Assembly: GCA_016717225.1 (NCBI GenBank)
Contig: JADKGB010000005.1
Span: 123,651 to 187,650, forward strand
From: Flavobacteriales bacterium
GTDB lineage: Bacteria; Bacteroidota; Bacteroidia; Flavobacteriales_F; PHOS-HE28
Direction: 5' to 3'
Length of the DNA stretch: 64,000 nucleotides
The position numbers and the translations under genes were made by a program. Below the pieces are notes generated by a model, which was not told where the DNA came from, ran no database searches, and saw only the letters and a program-made list of their open reading frames with translations. Positions 19,151-27,480 of this stretch are shown here, piece by piece (positions within the stretch are counted from its first letter, which is position 1; each line of letters opens with the position of its first letter).

Positions 19151-19212
19151 CCCCATTGACGGGGTGGCGATCTTCTTTTTACAAGGGTCTTCCACAAGGG
19201 ATTGCTGGCAAC

Positions 19213-19220
19213 TACATTTG
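19213..19220 (+). promoter_or_regulatory. -7 element of the lipoprotein/SprT promoter
   Basis: TACATTTG, a perfect TAnnTTTG match, 28 bp before the ATG at 19249. Confidence 0.6.
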
Positions 19221-19248
19221 CCCGTATCCCGCCAGCCAGCGGGGATAA

Positions 19249-19494
19249 ATGAACCCGAAAAGCGCTCGCACGAACATGATCCTGAGCGTAGCGCTTATCA
19301 CCACCATGATCATCGGCACGGGCTGCGGAGGCGGCCCCAAATACGGTGCATCGGGCAAGCGCAACAAGAAATGCGATTGCCCCCACTGGAATGCTGTTCC
19401 GAAGCAGGAGGGAAGGGAAGTGTGGAGCATGAACGACCCCAGCTACAATACCGGGGTACTGCAACGAACAACAGACCATGGCGCGCGCGACTGA
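19249..19494 (+). CDS. Small lipoprotein with CDCPHW motif
   Basis: 81 aa. A membrane-spanning signal followed by IIGTGCGGG gives a lipobox cysteine at about residue 26. The mature part is very short and charged and contains the motif KKCDCPHW, which I have seen in small Bacteroidota lipoproteins next to SprT-like genes. Its last 17 bp overlap the SprT-like gene in another frame, so the two are co-transcribed from the perfect -7 element upstream. Function unknown; the CxC suggests metal binding. Confidence 0.6.
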   Translation: MNPKSARTNMILSVALITTMIIGTGCGGGPKYGASGKRNKKCDCPHWNAVPKQEGREVWSMNDPSYNTGVLQRTTDHGARD

Positions 19495-20107
19495 TCTTCT
19501 GGGCCTTCGCGCCCATGTACCTGCGGCCTCGTGGCCCGTCGTTCTGAATTGGCTGCAGCGTAATCCGGTTACGGTGCGTGTAAGTCCTTCACGACGCACC
19601 AAACTGGGCGATTACCGCATTGCCAACAAGACCCAGCCGCATCGCATCACCGTGAATGCTGACCTGAACAAGTACGCCTTCCTAACGGTTCTGGTCCACG
19701 AATTCGCTCACTACACCACTTTCCAAAAATTCAAGCGGCACCAGCCCCATGGTGCCGAATGGAAAGCAGAATACAAGCGCTTGATGCGGCCTTACATGTC
19801 CCGCGCGATCTTTCCAGCCGACGTGTTGGATGTCCTGGACCACCACTTGGCCGATGCTCCCAGCAGCAGTTGCACGGACGAAGGTCTTATGCGCGTTCTT
19901 CGCCGTTATGACCCCGACCCTCGACCATTCTTGGAAGAATTGCGGGTAAGCACGGTATTCCGATTCAATGAGAAGTTGTTCGTAAAGGGTGAGCAAATGC
20001 GGAAGCGGTACCGTTGCAAATGCCTGAACGATCGGCGCACCTATTACATCGACCCTACCGCAGAAGTGCATGTGGAACAGGCCATCGCGGTGCGGAAAGC
20101 TTCCTGA
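19478..20107 (+). CDS. SprT-like zinc metalloprotease domain protein
   Basis: 209 aa. The HExxH zinc motif is present as VLVHEFAHY (about residues 70-78), followed by HGAEWKAEYKRLM, the SprT-family third-ligand region (HGxxW). A C-terminal segment with RYRCKCLNDRR keeps only part of the zinc-ribbon cysteines seen in some relatives. The role of bacterial SprT proteins is unclear; eukaryotic Spartan cleaves DNA-protein crosslinks. Follows the small lipoprotein with a 17-bp overlap. Confidence 0.8.
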   Translation: MARATDLLGLRAHVPAASWPVVLNWLQRNPVTVRVSPSRRTKLGDYRIANKTQPHRITVNADLNKYAFLTVLVHEFAHYTTFQKFKRHQPHGAEWKAEYKRLMRPYMSRAIFPADVLDVLDHHLADAPSSSCTDEGLMRVLRRYDPDPRPFLEELRVSTVFRFNEKLFVKGEQMRKRYRCKCLNDRRTYYIDPTAEVHVEQAIAVRKAS

Positions 20108-20282
20108 CAGGGACGTTGATCGGTCTATTGGCAAACGGTACCGGGATCAGAACGATCTGAGATAGATGATCCGATAAACCGATACGAAGCACCGGTTCCA
20201 CCCTCCAACAGAACAACGGAAAGCCAACAACCAAGTACGGATCTCCTTGCCAATTGGCAAGAAGTCGGGACATTCGCGCCGA

Positions 20283-21410
20283 ATGAGTGACAACACACCT
20301 ACCACATCCGGATCAGCGGACAGGAAGCAACACACGTACTGTGTGATCATGGCCGGCGGCATCGGCAGCCGCTTCTGGCCTATGAGCCGCACTGCTCGCC
20401 CGAAACAATTCCTCGACTTCCTGGGCTTGGGCCGTACGCTGATCCAGCAGACCTTCGATCGTTTCTTGGCAATATGTCCGCCCGAGAATATTCTGGTTGT
20501 GACCAATGATCAGTACACGGCGCTGGTCAAAGAGCAACTTCCTCAATTGAAGGATGACCAGATCCTTACAGAGCCCAGCCGCCGAAATACTGCACCCTGC
20601 GTGGCATATGCCAACCATGTGATCGCCAAACGAGACCCTCATGCACGGATCATCGTGGCCTCCAGCGACCACTTGGTGATGAAAGAGCAAGAGTTCCATG
20701 ATGTTATCCGAACGGCCCTGGCCCAAGCTGACAGCAGTGATTGCATTGTAACGCTCGGCATCAAGCCCAGCAGGCCAGACACCGGATACGGATACATCCA
20801 ATTCACAGAAGGGAAGAGCACGGTGGATCCGAAGGTGAAAAAGGTGGCCAACTTCCGCGAGAAGCCTGACCATGCAACTGCGGTGAAATTCATGGAAAGC
20901 GGCGAGTTCTTGTGGAACAGCGGCATCTTCATTGCCACCGCCAAAAGTCTGCACAGCGCGTTCGCATTGCACCTGCCGGAGATGGAGAAAAAATTCGATG
21001 CTGGTGCTTCAGCCTATGGCACCAGTGCTGAGAAAAAATTCATTGCGGAAGTGTACTCCTCGTGCGAAAGCATCAGCATAGACTACGGCGTAATGGAGAA
21101 GGCGGGCAATGTGTTCGTTGTGCCGGGCGATTTCGGCTGGAGCGATCTGGGAACATGGGGCAGCTTGTACACCCATGTTCCAAAGGATGAGCAAGGCAAC
21201 GCGACGATCGGGCAAATGGTGCGGCTGCACGATTGCACCGACACGATGGTACATGTGCAAGACGATCGCCTCGTGGTGCTGCAGGGCTTGGAAGACTTCA
21301 TCGTTGTAAGCACAAAGGATGTGCTATTGGTGGTGCGCAAACACGACGAACAAAAAGTGAAGCAGTTCGTTGCCGAATCAGCGAGCGAGTGGGGTGAGAA
21401 GTTTGTGTGA
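20283..21410 (+). CDS. Mannose-1-phosphate guanylyltransferase
   Basis: 375 aa. Makes GDP-mannose from mannose-1-phosphate and GTP for surface polysaccharides. The nucleotidyltransferase signature MAGGIGSRFWPMSR with RPKQF lies at about residues 23-42, followed by EPSRRNTAPC (about 98-107) and GYGYIQF (about 162-168). FREKPD and LWNSGIF are further landmarks. It lacks the C-terminal isomerase domain of bifunctional ManC. The ATG at 20283 is preferred to one 12 codons upstream because the extra residues are basic and not conserved-looking. Confidence 0.9.
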   Translation: MSDNTPTTSGSADRKQHTYCVIMAGGIGSRFWPMSRTARPKQFLDFLGLGRTLIQQTFDRFLAICPPENILVVTNDQYTALVKEQLPQLKDDQILTEPSRRNTAPCVAYANHVIAKRDPHARIIVASSDHLVMKEQEFHDVIRTALAQADSSDCIVTLGIKPSRPDTGYGYIQFTEGKSTVDPKVKKVANFREKPDHATAVKFMESGEFLWNSGIFIATAKSLHSAFALHLPEMEKKFDAGASAYGTSAEKKFIAEVYSSCESISIDYGVMEKAGNVFVVPGDFGWSDLGTWGSLYTHVPKDEQGNATIGQMVRLHDCTDTMVHVQDDRLVVLQGLEDFIVVSTKDVLLVVRKHDEQKVKQFVAESASEWGEKFV

Positions 21411-21507
21411 GTTCGTGGTTGACATAGTTCCATAAAAGCACTGAAATGGACACCATCAGCATGCCTGGTTCCAAACTCGGCTGATAACCTCTGTATCCAG
21501 CACACGC

Positions 21508-22176
21508 ATGCCCACAGCGATAGAGGCCCTATTCCTTTTTGCGGTTATCTGGTGTCTTTTCTGGGCATTGGTAGCCTCACGCAGTCGAGTGTTCCTTATT
21601 GGCCTGACGGTCTTGGGCGCAGTGCAATGGGTACTGTCCTCGAAAGGGTTCTACACGAACGAAACAAGCTTTCCACCACCACAAATGTTGGTGTTCGCAC
21701 CCGTACTGATCGCTTTGCTCGCGACGGTGATAACCAAGCCTGGGCGAAACTGGCTTTCGAACCTCGATCCTGTGGCCTTGATGATGATCCATGTAGCGCG
21801 CATTCCTGTTGAACTGACGTTGCACGAGGGCTACGTTCAGGGTTTAGTGCCCCAAGGAATGACTTACAGCGGCTTCAACTTCGATATCCTTAGCGGCATC
21901 AGCGCGGCATTCATGGTAGCCTGGATGCTGGGCAAAAGCCCACCGCGCCGGAATGTGCAGTTGGCATGGAACATCGCCTGCTTGGCGTTGCTCCTCGTAG
22001 TGGTTATAACCGCGGTTCTTAGTCTCCCCTCCTCCATTCAGCGGATCAACTTCGACCGTCCGAACGTGTTGGTAATGGCCACGCCTTACATATTGCTTCC
22101 TGCCTTGATCGTGCCCTTGGTGCTTTGGGCGCATGTGGCCAGCCTGTTGCGTTTGGTGGGAAAACATCAACGTTGA
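21508..22176 (+). CDS. Conserved integral membrane protein of unknown function
   Basis: 222 aa with about six to seven hydrophobic segments. No catalytic motif is recognised; charged or polar landmarks are HVARIPVELTLH (about residues 95-106) and GFNFDILSG (about 122-130). It stands between the guanylyltransferase and RNase D, all on the same strand, but with roughly 97 and 74 bp gaps, so it may be separately transcribed. Confidence 0.6.
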   Translation: MPTAIEALFLFAVIWCLFWALVASRSRVFLIGLTVLGAVQWVLSSKGFYTNETSFPPPQMLVFAPVLIALLATVITKPGRNWLSNLDPVALMMIHVARIPVELTLHEGYVQGLVPQGMTYSGFNFDILSGISAAFMVAWMLGKSPPRRNVQLAWNIACLALLLVVVITAVLSLPSSIQRINFDRPNVLVMATPYILLPALIVPLVLWAHVASLLRLVGKHQR

Positions 22177-22225
22177 ACCGTTAACAGACCAACGAGAGGA
22201 ACTTCTTTCGGCGCCCACTGAACAG

Positions 22226-22233
22226 GATCTTTG
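22226..22233 (+). promoter_or_regulatory. -7 element of the RNase D gene
   Basis: GATCTTTG followed by TACG, the same octamer as before the rhodanese at 48895. It ends 17 bp before the TTG codon at 22251, which supports that unusual start. No GTGA palindrome lies upstream, so it serves as a negative control for the Crp/Fnr regulon. Confidence 0.5.
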
Positions 22234-22250
22234 TACGTAGCACCCAACTC

Positions 22251-23375
22251 TTGTCCAGCCCCTTCACGCTTATTACGAATACGTCTGAGCTCACAAAGCT
22301 CATGGCGACACTTCGCAAAGAATCCATCCTTGCGTTGGATACCGAAGCGAGCAGCTTCCATCGGTACAAGGAGCGCATCTGCCTGATCCAACTTAGCACA
22401 CGCGACAAGACCTGGTTGATCGATCCGCTCGCCATAGACGACATGAGCTCGCTTGGCAAAGCATTGGAAGACCCGAAGATCGAATGGGTGATCCATGATG
22501 CCGACTACGATCTGCGGATGTTGAAGAAGATGTGGAGCTTTCGCGCAGTGAACGTGTTTGACACCATGATCAGCGTGGAACTGCTCAATGAGCCGGAACT
22601 CGGCCTCGCTGCTAATTTGAAGAAGCACTTCGGCGTTGAGCTGAACAAGAAATTCCAGAAAGCCGATTGGAGCAAACGCCCGCTTTCAGCAGAGATGCTC
22701 GCCTACGCAGCAATGGACACCACATACCTCATCGGCTTGCGGGACATTCTGAAAAAAGAGTTGGAAACAAAGGAACGAATGACCTGGGCGCAGGAAGAGT
22801 TCGAGGCGCTGGTCCACATTCCGTTCGCACCGGTAGAAGAAGAAGCTGCGTTCTTGCGGATCAAAGGCGCTAAAGCCCTGAAGCCTCGCCAGCTTGCAGT
22901 GCTGCGTGAACTGCATGCATGGCGCGAAAGCGTAGCCGAGAAGCTGGATCGCGCACCGTTCATGGTGATCGGCAACGACGTAATGCTTGATGCGAGCAAG
23001 GAACCACCCGCGGATCTTCAGTCCTTTGCGAGCAGGAAGGGTGTGGGTGAAAGCATCATTGCACGCAATGGTCCCGCGATCATGAGCGCCATTGAAAGAG
23101 GTCTTGCGTTGCCGAAAGAGGAATGGCCACGCGTACCCAAGGCCAAGCGCTACGAACACGACGACGATTACGAAGACCGTCTGAAACGATTGAAGAACAA
23201 GCGTGACCAGATCGGCATTGCGCGCGACTTGCGCCAAGGTATCGTGTGCCCAAACCATGTACTTGCAGACATTGCTCGGCTCTTGCCAGGGGATGTGCAA
23301 GCCCTTGGCGGCATTTCCGGATTGAGCAAATGGCAGGTAAAGGAATTCGGCGAGGAGTTGCTCAAGGCGCTCTGA
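22251..23375 (+). CDS. rnd: Ribonuclease D (3'-5' exonuclease with HRDC domain)
   Basis: 374 aa from a TTG start. The DEDD exonuclease domain occupies about residues 1-200: LALDTEASSF (Asp/Glu pair, about 27-36), IHDADYDLRML (about 83-93) and YAAMDTTYLIGL (DEDDy motif, about 150-161). An HRDC-like helical domain (LKPRQLAVLRELHAWRE) follows at about 208-290. It trims tRNA and other stable RNA 3' ends. The next in-frame ATG (22302) would cut off the first strand of the exonuclease fold, and the TTG fits the promoter position. Confidence 0.88.
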   Translation: MSSPFTLITNTSELTKLMATLRKESILALDTEASSFHRYKERICLIQLSTRDKTWLIDPLAIDDMSSLGKALEDPKIEWVIHDADYDLRMLKKMWSFRAVNVFDTMISVELLNEPELGLAANLKKHFGVELNKKFQKADWSKRPLSAEMLAYAAMDTTYLIGLRDILKKELETKERMTWAQEEFEALVHIPFAPVEEEAAFLRIKGAKALKPRQLAVLRELHAWRESVAEKLDRAPFMVIGNDVMLDASKEPPADLQSFASRKGVGESIIARNGPAIMSAIERGLALPKEEWPRVPKAKRYEHDDDYEDRLKRLKNKRDQIGIARDLRQGIVCPNHVLADIARLLPGDVQALGGISGLSKWQVKEFGEELLKAL

Positions 23376-23561
23376 GCCCGGGCCGCATATTACGGGTGTG
23401 GCGCTTTCCAATAGCAGACTCCGAACACCCAATGGCCGTTTGATACGGACTTCGCCAAGGCTTGGGTTCGCTATCTGCCCAAGGGAGCTCGCTAGCGAAC
23501 AAACCTGAAGCACGGATCCGCCCCAACAACCAAGACAAGGTTTCCAACAATTATTCTTTTC

Positions 23562-23577
23562 ATCGTTATGTTGCGAT
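23562..23577 (+). promoter_or_regulatory. ArsR-type operator, distal copy
   Basis: ATCGTTATGTTGCGAT, an imperfect dyad with ATCG and CGAT arms, 44 bp before arsR. It differs from the proximal copy at only two positions; copy-to-copy distance is 28 bp, close to three helical turns. Confidence 0.7.
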
Positions 23578-23589
23578 GGATCAGTTATC

Positions 23590-23605
23590 ATCGTAATATT
23601 GCGAT
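23590..23605 (+). promoter_or_regulatory. ArsR-type operator, proximal copy
   Basis: ATCGTAATATTGCGAT is palindromic at 14 of 16 positions and ends 15 bp before the arsR ATG, where bound ArsR would block the start of transcription of the whole arsenic operon. Confidence 0.75.
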
Positions 23606-23620
23606 CTATAAGACAAGACC

Positions 23621-23953
23621 ATGGGCGTCACCAAGACCGATCTGTTCACGACCAACCAGAACCAATTGGCCACATGGGCCCGCGTGCTGGGCCATCCGGC
23701 GCGCATCGCCATCCTTCAATACCTGCTCAAGCGCACTACTTGCGTCTGTGGAAGTCTGGTGGATGAACTCGGGTTGGCGCAAGCCACCATCAGCCAGCAC
23801 TTGCGTGAACTGAAGGATGCAGGGTTGATCACCGGCACCGTGGAAGGCACCAGTGTTTGCTACTGCATCGAACCCAAGGCATGGGCAAAAGCGCAGGCTG
23901 CCTTTACCGTTCTATTCACCTCATTCAAACCGATCACCAGCAACTGCTGCTGA
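23621..23953 (+). CDS. arsR: ArsR family arsenite-responsive repressor
   Basis: 110 aa winged-helix repressor. The recognition region LAQATISQHLRELKDAGLI (about residues 51-69) is typical. The arsenic-sensing pair is C41 and C43 (TTCVCGS) in the first helix of the HTH, as in classical ArsR. The protein also ends in two cysteines (C109, C110) that could supply a third thiol. It heads a seven-gene operon and is preceded by two near-identical dyads (23562-23577, 23590-23605), so autorepression is likely. Confidence 0.9.
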   Translation: MGVTKTDLFTTNQNQLATWARVLGHPARIAILQYLLKRTTCVCGSLVDELGLAQATISQHLRELKDAGLITGTVEGTSVCYCIEPKAWAKAQAAFTVLFTSFKPITSNCC

Positions 23954-23963
23954 ACTCAACGCG

Positions 23964-23984
23964 ATGCCGGGTCAAGCCCGGCAT
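23964..23984 (+). repeat. Intergenic hairpin between arsR and arsM
   Basis: ATGCCGGG (23964-23971) and CCCGGCAT (23977-23984) form an 8-bp stem with loop TCAAG, followed by GACA. The core GCCGGGTCAAGCCCGGC followed by ATGACA is a common intergenic repeat type in many bacteria. Here it sits in a 39-bp gap and could moderate arsR versus downstream expression. Confidence 0.5.
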
Positions 23985-23992
23985 GACAAACC

Positions 23993-24859
23993 ATGAAAGC
24001 CCAGGAAACCAAAGACATGGTCCGCGCCAAGTACGCGGAGATCGCCCTCCAGGACAAAGGCACCAACGCCAGCAGCTGCTGCGGCGCGGGTGGCTGCACC
24101 AAGGAGGCCTACACCATCATGAGCGATGATTATACAGAGCTGAAAGGCTACGCCCCCGACGCTGACCTCGGACTCGGGTGCGGCCTGCCCACCCAGTCCG
24201 CGGGCATCAAGCCGGGCGACACCGTGCTCGACCTGGGCAGCGGTGCTGGCAACGACTGCTTCGTAGCTCGCGCTGAGGCAGGTGAGGATGGCCGCGTGAT
24301 CGGCGTGGACTTCACACCCGAGATGATCGCGAAGGCACGAACGAATGCCACCAAGCTGGGTTACAGCAATGTGGAATTCCGCCAGGGCGACATCGAAGCG
24401 CTACCGCTTTCGGCGAACATGGTCGACGTTGCCGTGAGCAACTGTGTGCTGAACCTGGTACCCGACAAGCGCAAGGCGTTCAGCGAAGTGCTGCGCGTAC
24501 TGAAGCCCGGTGGGCACTTCAACATCAGCGATATTGTTCTGCGTGGCCAACTGCCGGAGAACATCCGCAAGGCGGCCGAGATGTACGCCGGTTGCGTAAG
24601 TGGTGCGCTGCAGGAATCAGAGTACATGGGCATCGTGCACGACCTCGGCTTTGAGCAGGTCACCATCCAGAAGCGCAAGGCGATCAACCTCCCGGACGAT
24701 ATCCTCTCCAACTACCTCAGCGCCGAAGAGATCGCCGCCTTCCGCACCAGCGGTACCGGCATCTTCAGCATCACTGTGGCGGCGACGAAGCCCGCCATGC
24801 TTGCCGAAAAAGCCGCCCTGAAAGCCGCGTGCTGCGGCCCCGATAGCAGTTGCTGCTAA
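23993..24859 (+). CDS. arsM: Arsenite S-adenosylmethionine methyltransferase
   Basis: 288 aa. Methylates As(III) to mono-, di- and trimethyl forms with SAM. Motif I DLGSGAGNDCF (about residues 80-90) binds SAM. Cysteines C63, C151 (SNCVLNL) and C201 (YAGCVSG) match the As-binding set of known ArsM proteins, with the same 50-residue spacing between the last two. CC at 29-30 and C35 add an N-terminal thiol cluster, and the protein ends in CC. Second gene of the operon, after a short hairpin. Confidence 0.92.
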   Translation: MKAQETKDMVRAKYAEIALQDKGTNASSCCGAGGCTKEAYTIMSDDYTELKGYAPDADLGLGCGLPTQSAGIKPGDTVLDLGSGAGNDCFVARAEAGEDGRVIGVDFTPEMIAKARTNATKLGYSNVEFRQGDIEALPLSANMVDVAVSNCVLNLVPDKRKAFSEVLRVLKPGGHFNISDIVLRGQLPENIRKAAEMYAGCVSGALQESEYMGIVHDLGFEQVTIQKRKAINLPDDILSNYLSAEEIAAFRTSGTGIFSITVAATKPAMLAEKAALKAACCGPDSSCC

Positions 24860-24870
24860 ACCTATCCACC

Positions 24871-25506
24871 ATGAACACACCATCAGCACCATTCGATCCC
24901 AAACTGCATTGGGAGTCCATCTACGGCCGCAAGGGGCCGCAGGAAGTGAGTTGGTTCCAGCCCATGCCGAAGGTCTCTTTGCAGTTGTTCGAGCAATACG
25001 ATGTGCCCAAGGACGCACGCATCATCGACGTGGGAGGCGGTGATAGTCAACTGGTGGATCATCTATTGGATCGCGGCTTCACGGATATCACTGTCCTCGA
25101 CATCAGTGGTACGGCCTTGAGAAAAGCGCAGGAACGGCTCGGGCCGCGTGGAGAGGATGTACACTGGATCGAAGCGGATGCTACGCAGTTTACCGCACCC
25201 GTGTTATACGATGTGTGGCATGATCGGGCGGTGTTCCATTTCCTTACCAGCGACCAAGCGGTGGATGACTACTTGCTTCGTATGGGCGACTACCTGAAGC
25301 CCGGTGGCCTGCTGATCCTGGCCACCTTCAGCGAGAGCGGTCCGGAGAATTGCAGCGGCATACCGGTTCATCGCTACAGTGAGACGGAAATGATCGCCCG
25401 CTTGCAGATGATCTGCGAACGCGTCAAGTGCTTCACTGTTGATCATGTAACTCCTTTCAATACCACGCAGAATTTCCTGTTCTGCGCATTCCACAAGAAG
25501 CCATGA
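24871..25506 (+). CDS. Class I SAM-dependent methyltransferase
   Basis: 211 aa from the ATG at 24871; a possible ATG seven codons earlier lies inside arsM. Motif I is DVGGGDSQLVDHL (about residues 51-63), followed by LDISGTALRKAQ and a WHDRAVFHF motif (about 112-120). The N-terminus HWESIYGRKGPQEVSWFQ is characteristic of a small family of uncharacterised methyltransferases. Its place between arsM and arsC, with its stop overlapping arsC by 4 bp, implies a role in arsenic handling, but the substrate is unknown. Confidence 0.75.
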   Translation: MNTPSAPFDPKLHWESIYGRKGPQEVSWFQPMPKVSLQLFEQYDVPKDARIIDVGGGDSQLVDHLLDRGFTDITVLDISGTALRKAQERLGPRGEDVHWIEADATQFTAPVLYDVWHDRAVFHFLTSDQAVDDYLLRMGDYLKPGGLLILATFSESGPENCSGIPVHRYSETEMIARLQMICERVKCFTVDHVTPFNTTQNFLFCAFHKKP

Positions 25507-25922
25507 AGATCCTTGTTCTGTGCACCGGCAATAGCTGCCGCAGCCAGATGGCCCACGGCTACCTGGAACACTACGCTGGCAGGCGCGCCGAGGTGTATAG
25601 CGCAGGTGTGGAAACACATGGTGTGAACCCCCGCGCCATCGCGGTGATGAAGGAGGATGACATCGACATCAGCCACCACACGTCGAACAATGTGGATGAA
25701 TACCGCGACATCGCCTTTGATCACGTGATCACCGTATGTGACAATGCGCGCGAGGCCTGTCCGGTGTTCCCGGGTCATGGCGCGAAGCATCATCACGACT
25801 TTCCGGACCCGGCCAACGTGAAGGGCTCCGAGGAAGAGATCATGGACGCGTTCCGCCGCGTGCGCCACGAGATCAAGAACTACTGCCGCGACTTCGTTGA
25901 ACGCCATGTGCTCGTCCTATGA
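25503..25922 (+). CDS. arsC: Arsenate reductase of the low-molecular-weight phosphatase type
   Basis: 139 aa. Reduces arsenate to arsenite using thiols. The P-loop C-x5-R is LCTGNSCRS with C7 and R13 at the N-terminus. A second redox cysteine pair occurs in TVCDNAREACPVFPG (about residues 79-93), as in the thioredoxin-coupled class, and HHHDFPDP supplies the catalytic Asp. Overlaps its neighbours by 4 bp on both sides, so translation is coupled from methyltransferase to acr3. Confidence 0.92.
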   Translation: MKILVLCTGNSCRSQMAHGYLEHYAGRRAEVYSAGVETHGVNPRAIAVMKEDDIDISHHTSNNVDEYRDIAFDHVITVCDNAREACPVFPGHGAKHHHDFPDPANVKGSEEEIMDAFRRVRHEIKNYCRDFVERHVLVL

Positions 25923-26950
25923 AGAAGCGCCTCTCCTTCCTGGACCGCTTCCTGACGCTCTGGATCTTCGCGGCCATGCTCGTGGGCGTGGGCATCGGGT
26001 ACTTCCTGCCGGGTGTTACCGCTTCCATCAGCGACGCGTCCAGTGGCACCACCAACATCCCCCTCGCCATCGGGCTGATCCTGATGATGATCCCGCCCTT
26101 GGCGAAAGTGGACTACGCCAAGCTCCCCAGCGTGTTCAAGCACCGGCGCGTGCTGGGCACCGGCCTGTTCATGAGCTGGATCGTCGGTCCCGCGCTGATG
26201 TTCGCGCTTGGCCTGTTCTTCCTCCGCGCATTCCCCGAGTACTTCAGCGGTGTCATGCTCATCGCCCTCGCACCGTGCATCGCGATGGTGCTGGTGTGGA
26301 ACGACCTCGCGCAGGGCGATCGTGAACTCGCCGCAGGACTGGTCGCGCTGAACAGCATCCTGCAGATCCTCTTCTACAGCAGCTACGCGTGGCTGTATGT
26401 CACCGTGCTGCCGCCGATCTTCGGGGTGGAAGGCTATACGGTGGATGTGAGCATCAGCGAGATCACGCGCACTGTGCTCATCTACCTCGGCATCCCCTTC
26501 GCTGTCGGCTTCCTGCTTCGCTCTGTACTTGCTCGCTGGAAGGGTGAAGAATGGTACATGCAACGCTTCATTCCCACCATAGCACCCATCACGCTCATCG
26601 CCCTGCTCTTCACGATCGTGGTGATGTTCAGCCTCAAGGGCCGAATGATCGTGGACATCCCGCTGGACGTATTCCGCGTGGCACTGCCGCTGACGATCTT
26701 CTTCCTGCTCATGTTCCTGGCCACCTTCTATCTGGTAAAGCGGCTCGGTGGGAGCTACAAGGAATCAACAACGCTGGCTTTCACCGCCGGCAGCAACAAC
26801 TTCGAACTGGGTATAGCCGTGGCCATCGCAGTGTTCGGGCTCAACTCCGGACAGGCCTTCGCGGCCGTTGTGGGGCCCTTGATCGAAGTACCGGTGTTGA
26901 TCGGCTTGGTGAATTTTGCGTTGAAGAAGATGACCCGTTTCACTGCTTGA
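25919..26950 (+). CDS. acr3: Arsenite efflux permease of the ACR3 family
   Basis: 343 aa with about ten membrane segments. Exports arsenite by proton exchange. The essential cysteine of the family is present in IALAPCIAMVLVWND (C120), and the conserved AGSNNFELGIAVAI with its Glu lies near residues 291-304. Start overlaps the arsC stop by 4 bp. Confidence 0.93.
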   Translation: MKKRLSFLDRFLTLWIFAAMLVGVGIGYFLPGVTASISDASSGTTNIPLAIGLILMMIPPLAKVDYAKLPSVFKHRRVLGTGLFMSWIVGPALMFALGLFFLRAFPEYFSGVMLIALAPCIAMVLVWNDLAQGDRELAAGLVALNSILQILFYSSYAWLYVTVLPPIFGVEGYTVDVSISEITRTVLIYLGIPFAVGFLLRSVLARWKGEEWYMQRFIPTIAPITLIALLFTIVVMFSLKGRMIVDIPLDVFRVALPLTIFFLLMFLATFYLVKRLGGSYKESTTLAFTAGSNNFELGIAVAIAVFGLNSGQAFAAVVGPLIEVPVLIGLVNFALKKMTRFTA

Positions 26951-26952
26951 CC

Positions 26953-27480
26953 ATGGATCCCCGCACCGTTTCCAACCTCGCCCTCTTTACTGAAGGCCGC
27001 ACCCGCTTCACCAACCTGTTGGACAAGCTCACCGAAGCGGACCTGCCGAAGAAGCTCGCGCCCGGCCCCAACAGCATCGGTTTCCTCGTGCGCCACATCG
27101 GCGATGTGGAACTGCTCTTCGCGAAGAACGTGTTCAAGCTGGACGGTGTGCAGGTGCATGCGAGCACGGTTGCGAAGCAGCACGACACCGGCGAATGGAC
27201 CGATCTGGACGCGTTGAAGGCTTACGTGCAGGAGAGCGCCGACACGCTGCGCCGCGCTATCGAGGCTACTGGGGATGCCGACTGGGACACCGTGATCGAG
27301 ACGAAGGAGTTCGGGAAGAAGACCAAGGCCGAAGCGCTCGGCCGCATCGTCACGCACACGGCCTACCACGCGGGGCAGCTCGGGATGCTGTTGAAGTACG
27401 GCAAAGCAACTGACGCGCCATGCCGCACGAAACCACACTCGGCCTCCGCGCCAATTGGAAGCAGTTCACCCTGCTGGTGA
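26953..27480 (+). CDS. DinB-like helical-bundle protein
   Basis: 175 aa. The N-terminal part (LALFTEGRTRFTNLLDKL, then SIGFLVRHIGDVELLF, about residues 37-52) and THTAYHAGQLGMLLKYG (about 134-150) carry the three histidines expected for a DinB/YfiT-type metal-binding four-helix bundle, probably a thiol-dependent transferase or hydrolase. The last 20 or so residues (ATDAPCRTKPHSASAP...) overlap the first 61 bp of the MFS gene in another frame and look non-conserved. Two bases after acr3, inside the arsenic operon. Role unknown. Confidence 0.7.
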   Translation: MDPRTVSNLALFTEGRTRFTNLLDKLTEADLPKKLAPGPNSIGFLVRHIGDVELLFAKNVFKLDGVQVHASTVAKQHDTGEWTDLDALKAYVQESADTLRRAIEATGDADWDTVIETKEFGKKTKAEALGRIVTHTAYHAGQLGMLLKYGKATDAPCRTKPHSASAPIGSSSPCW

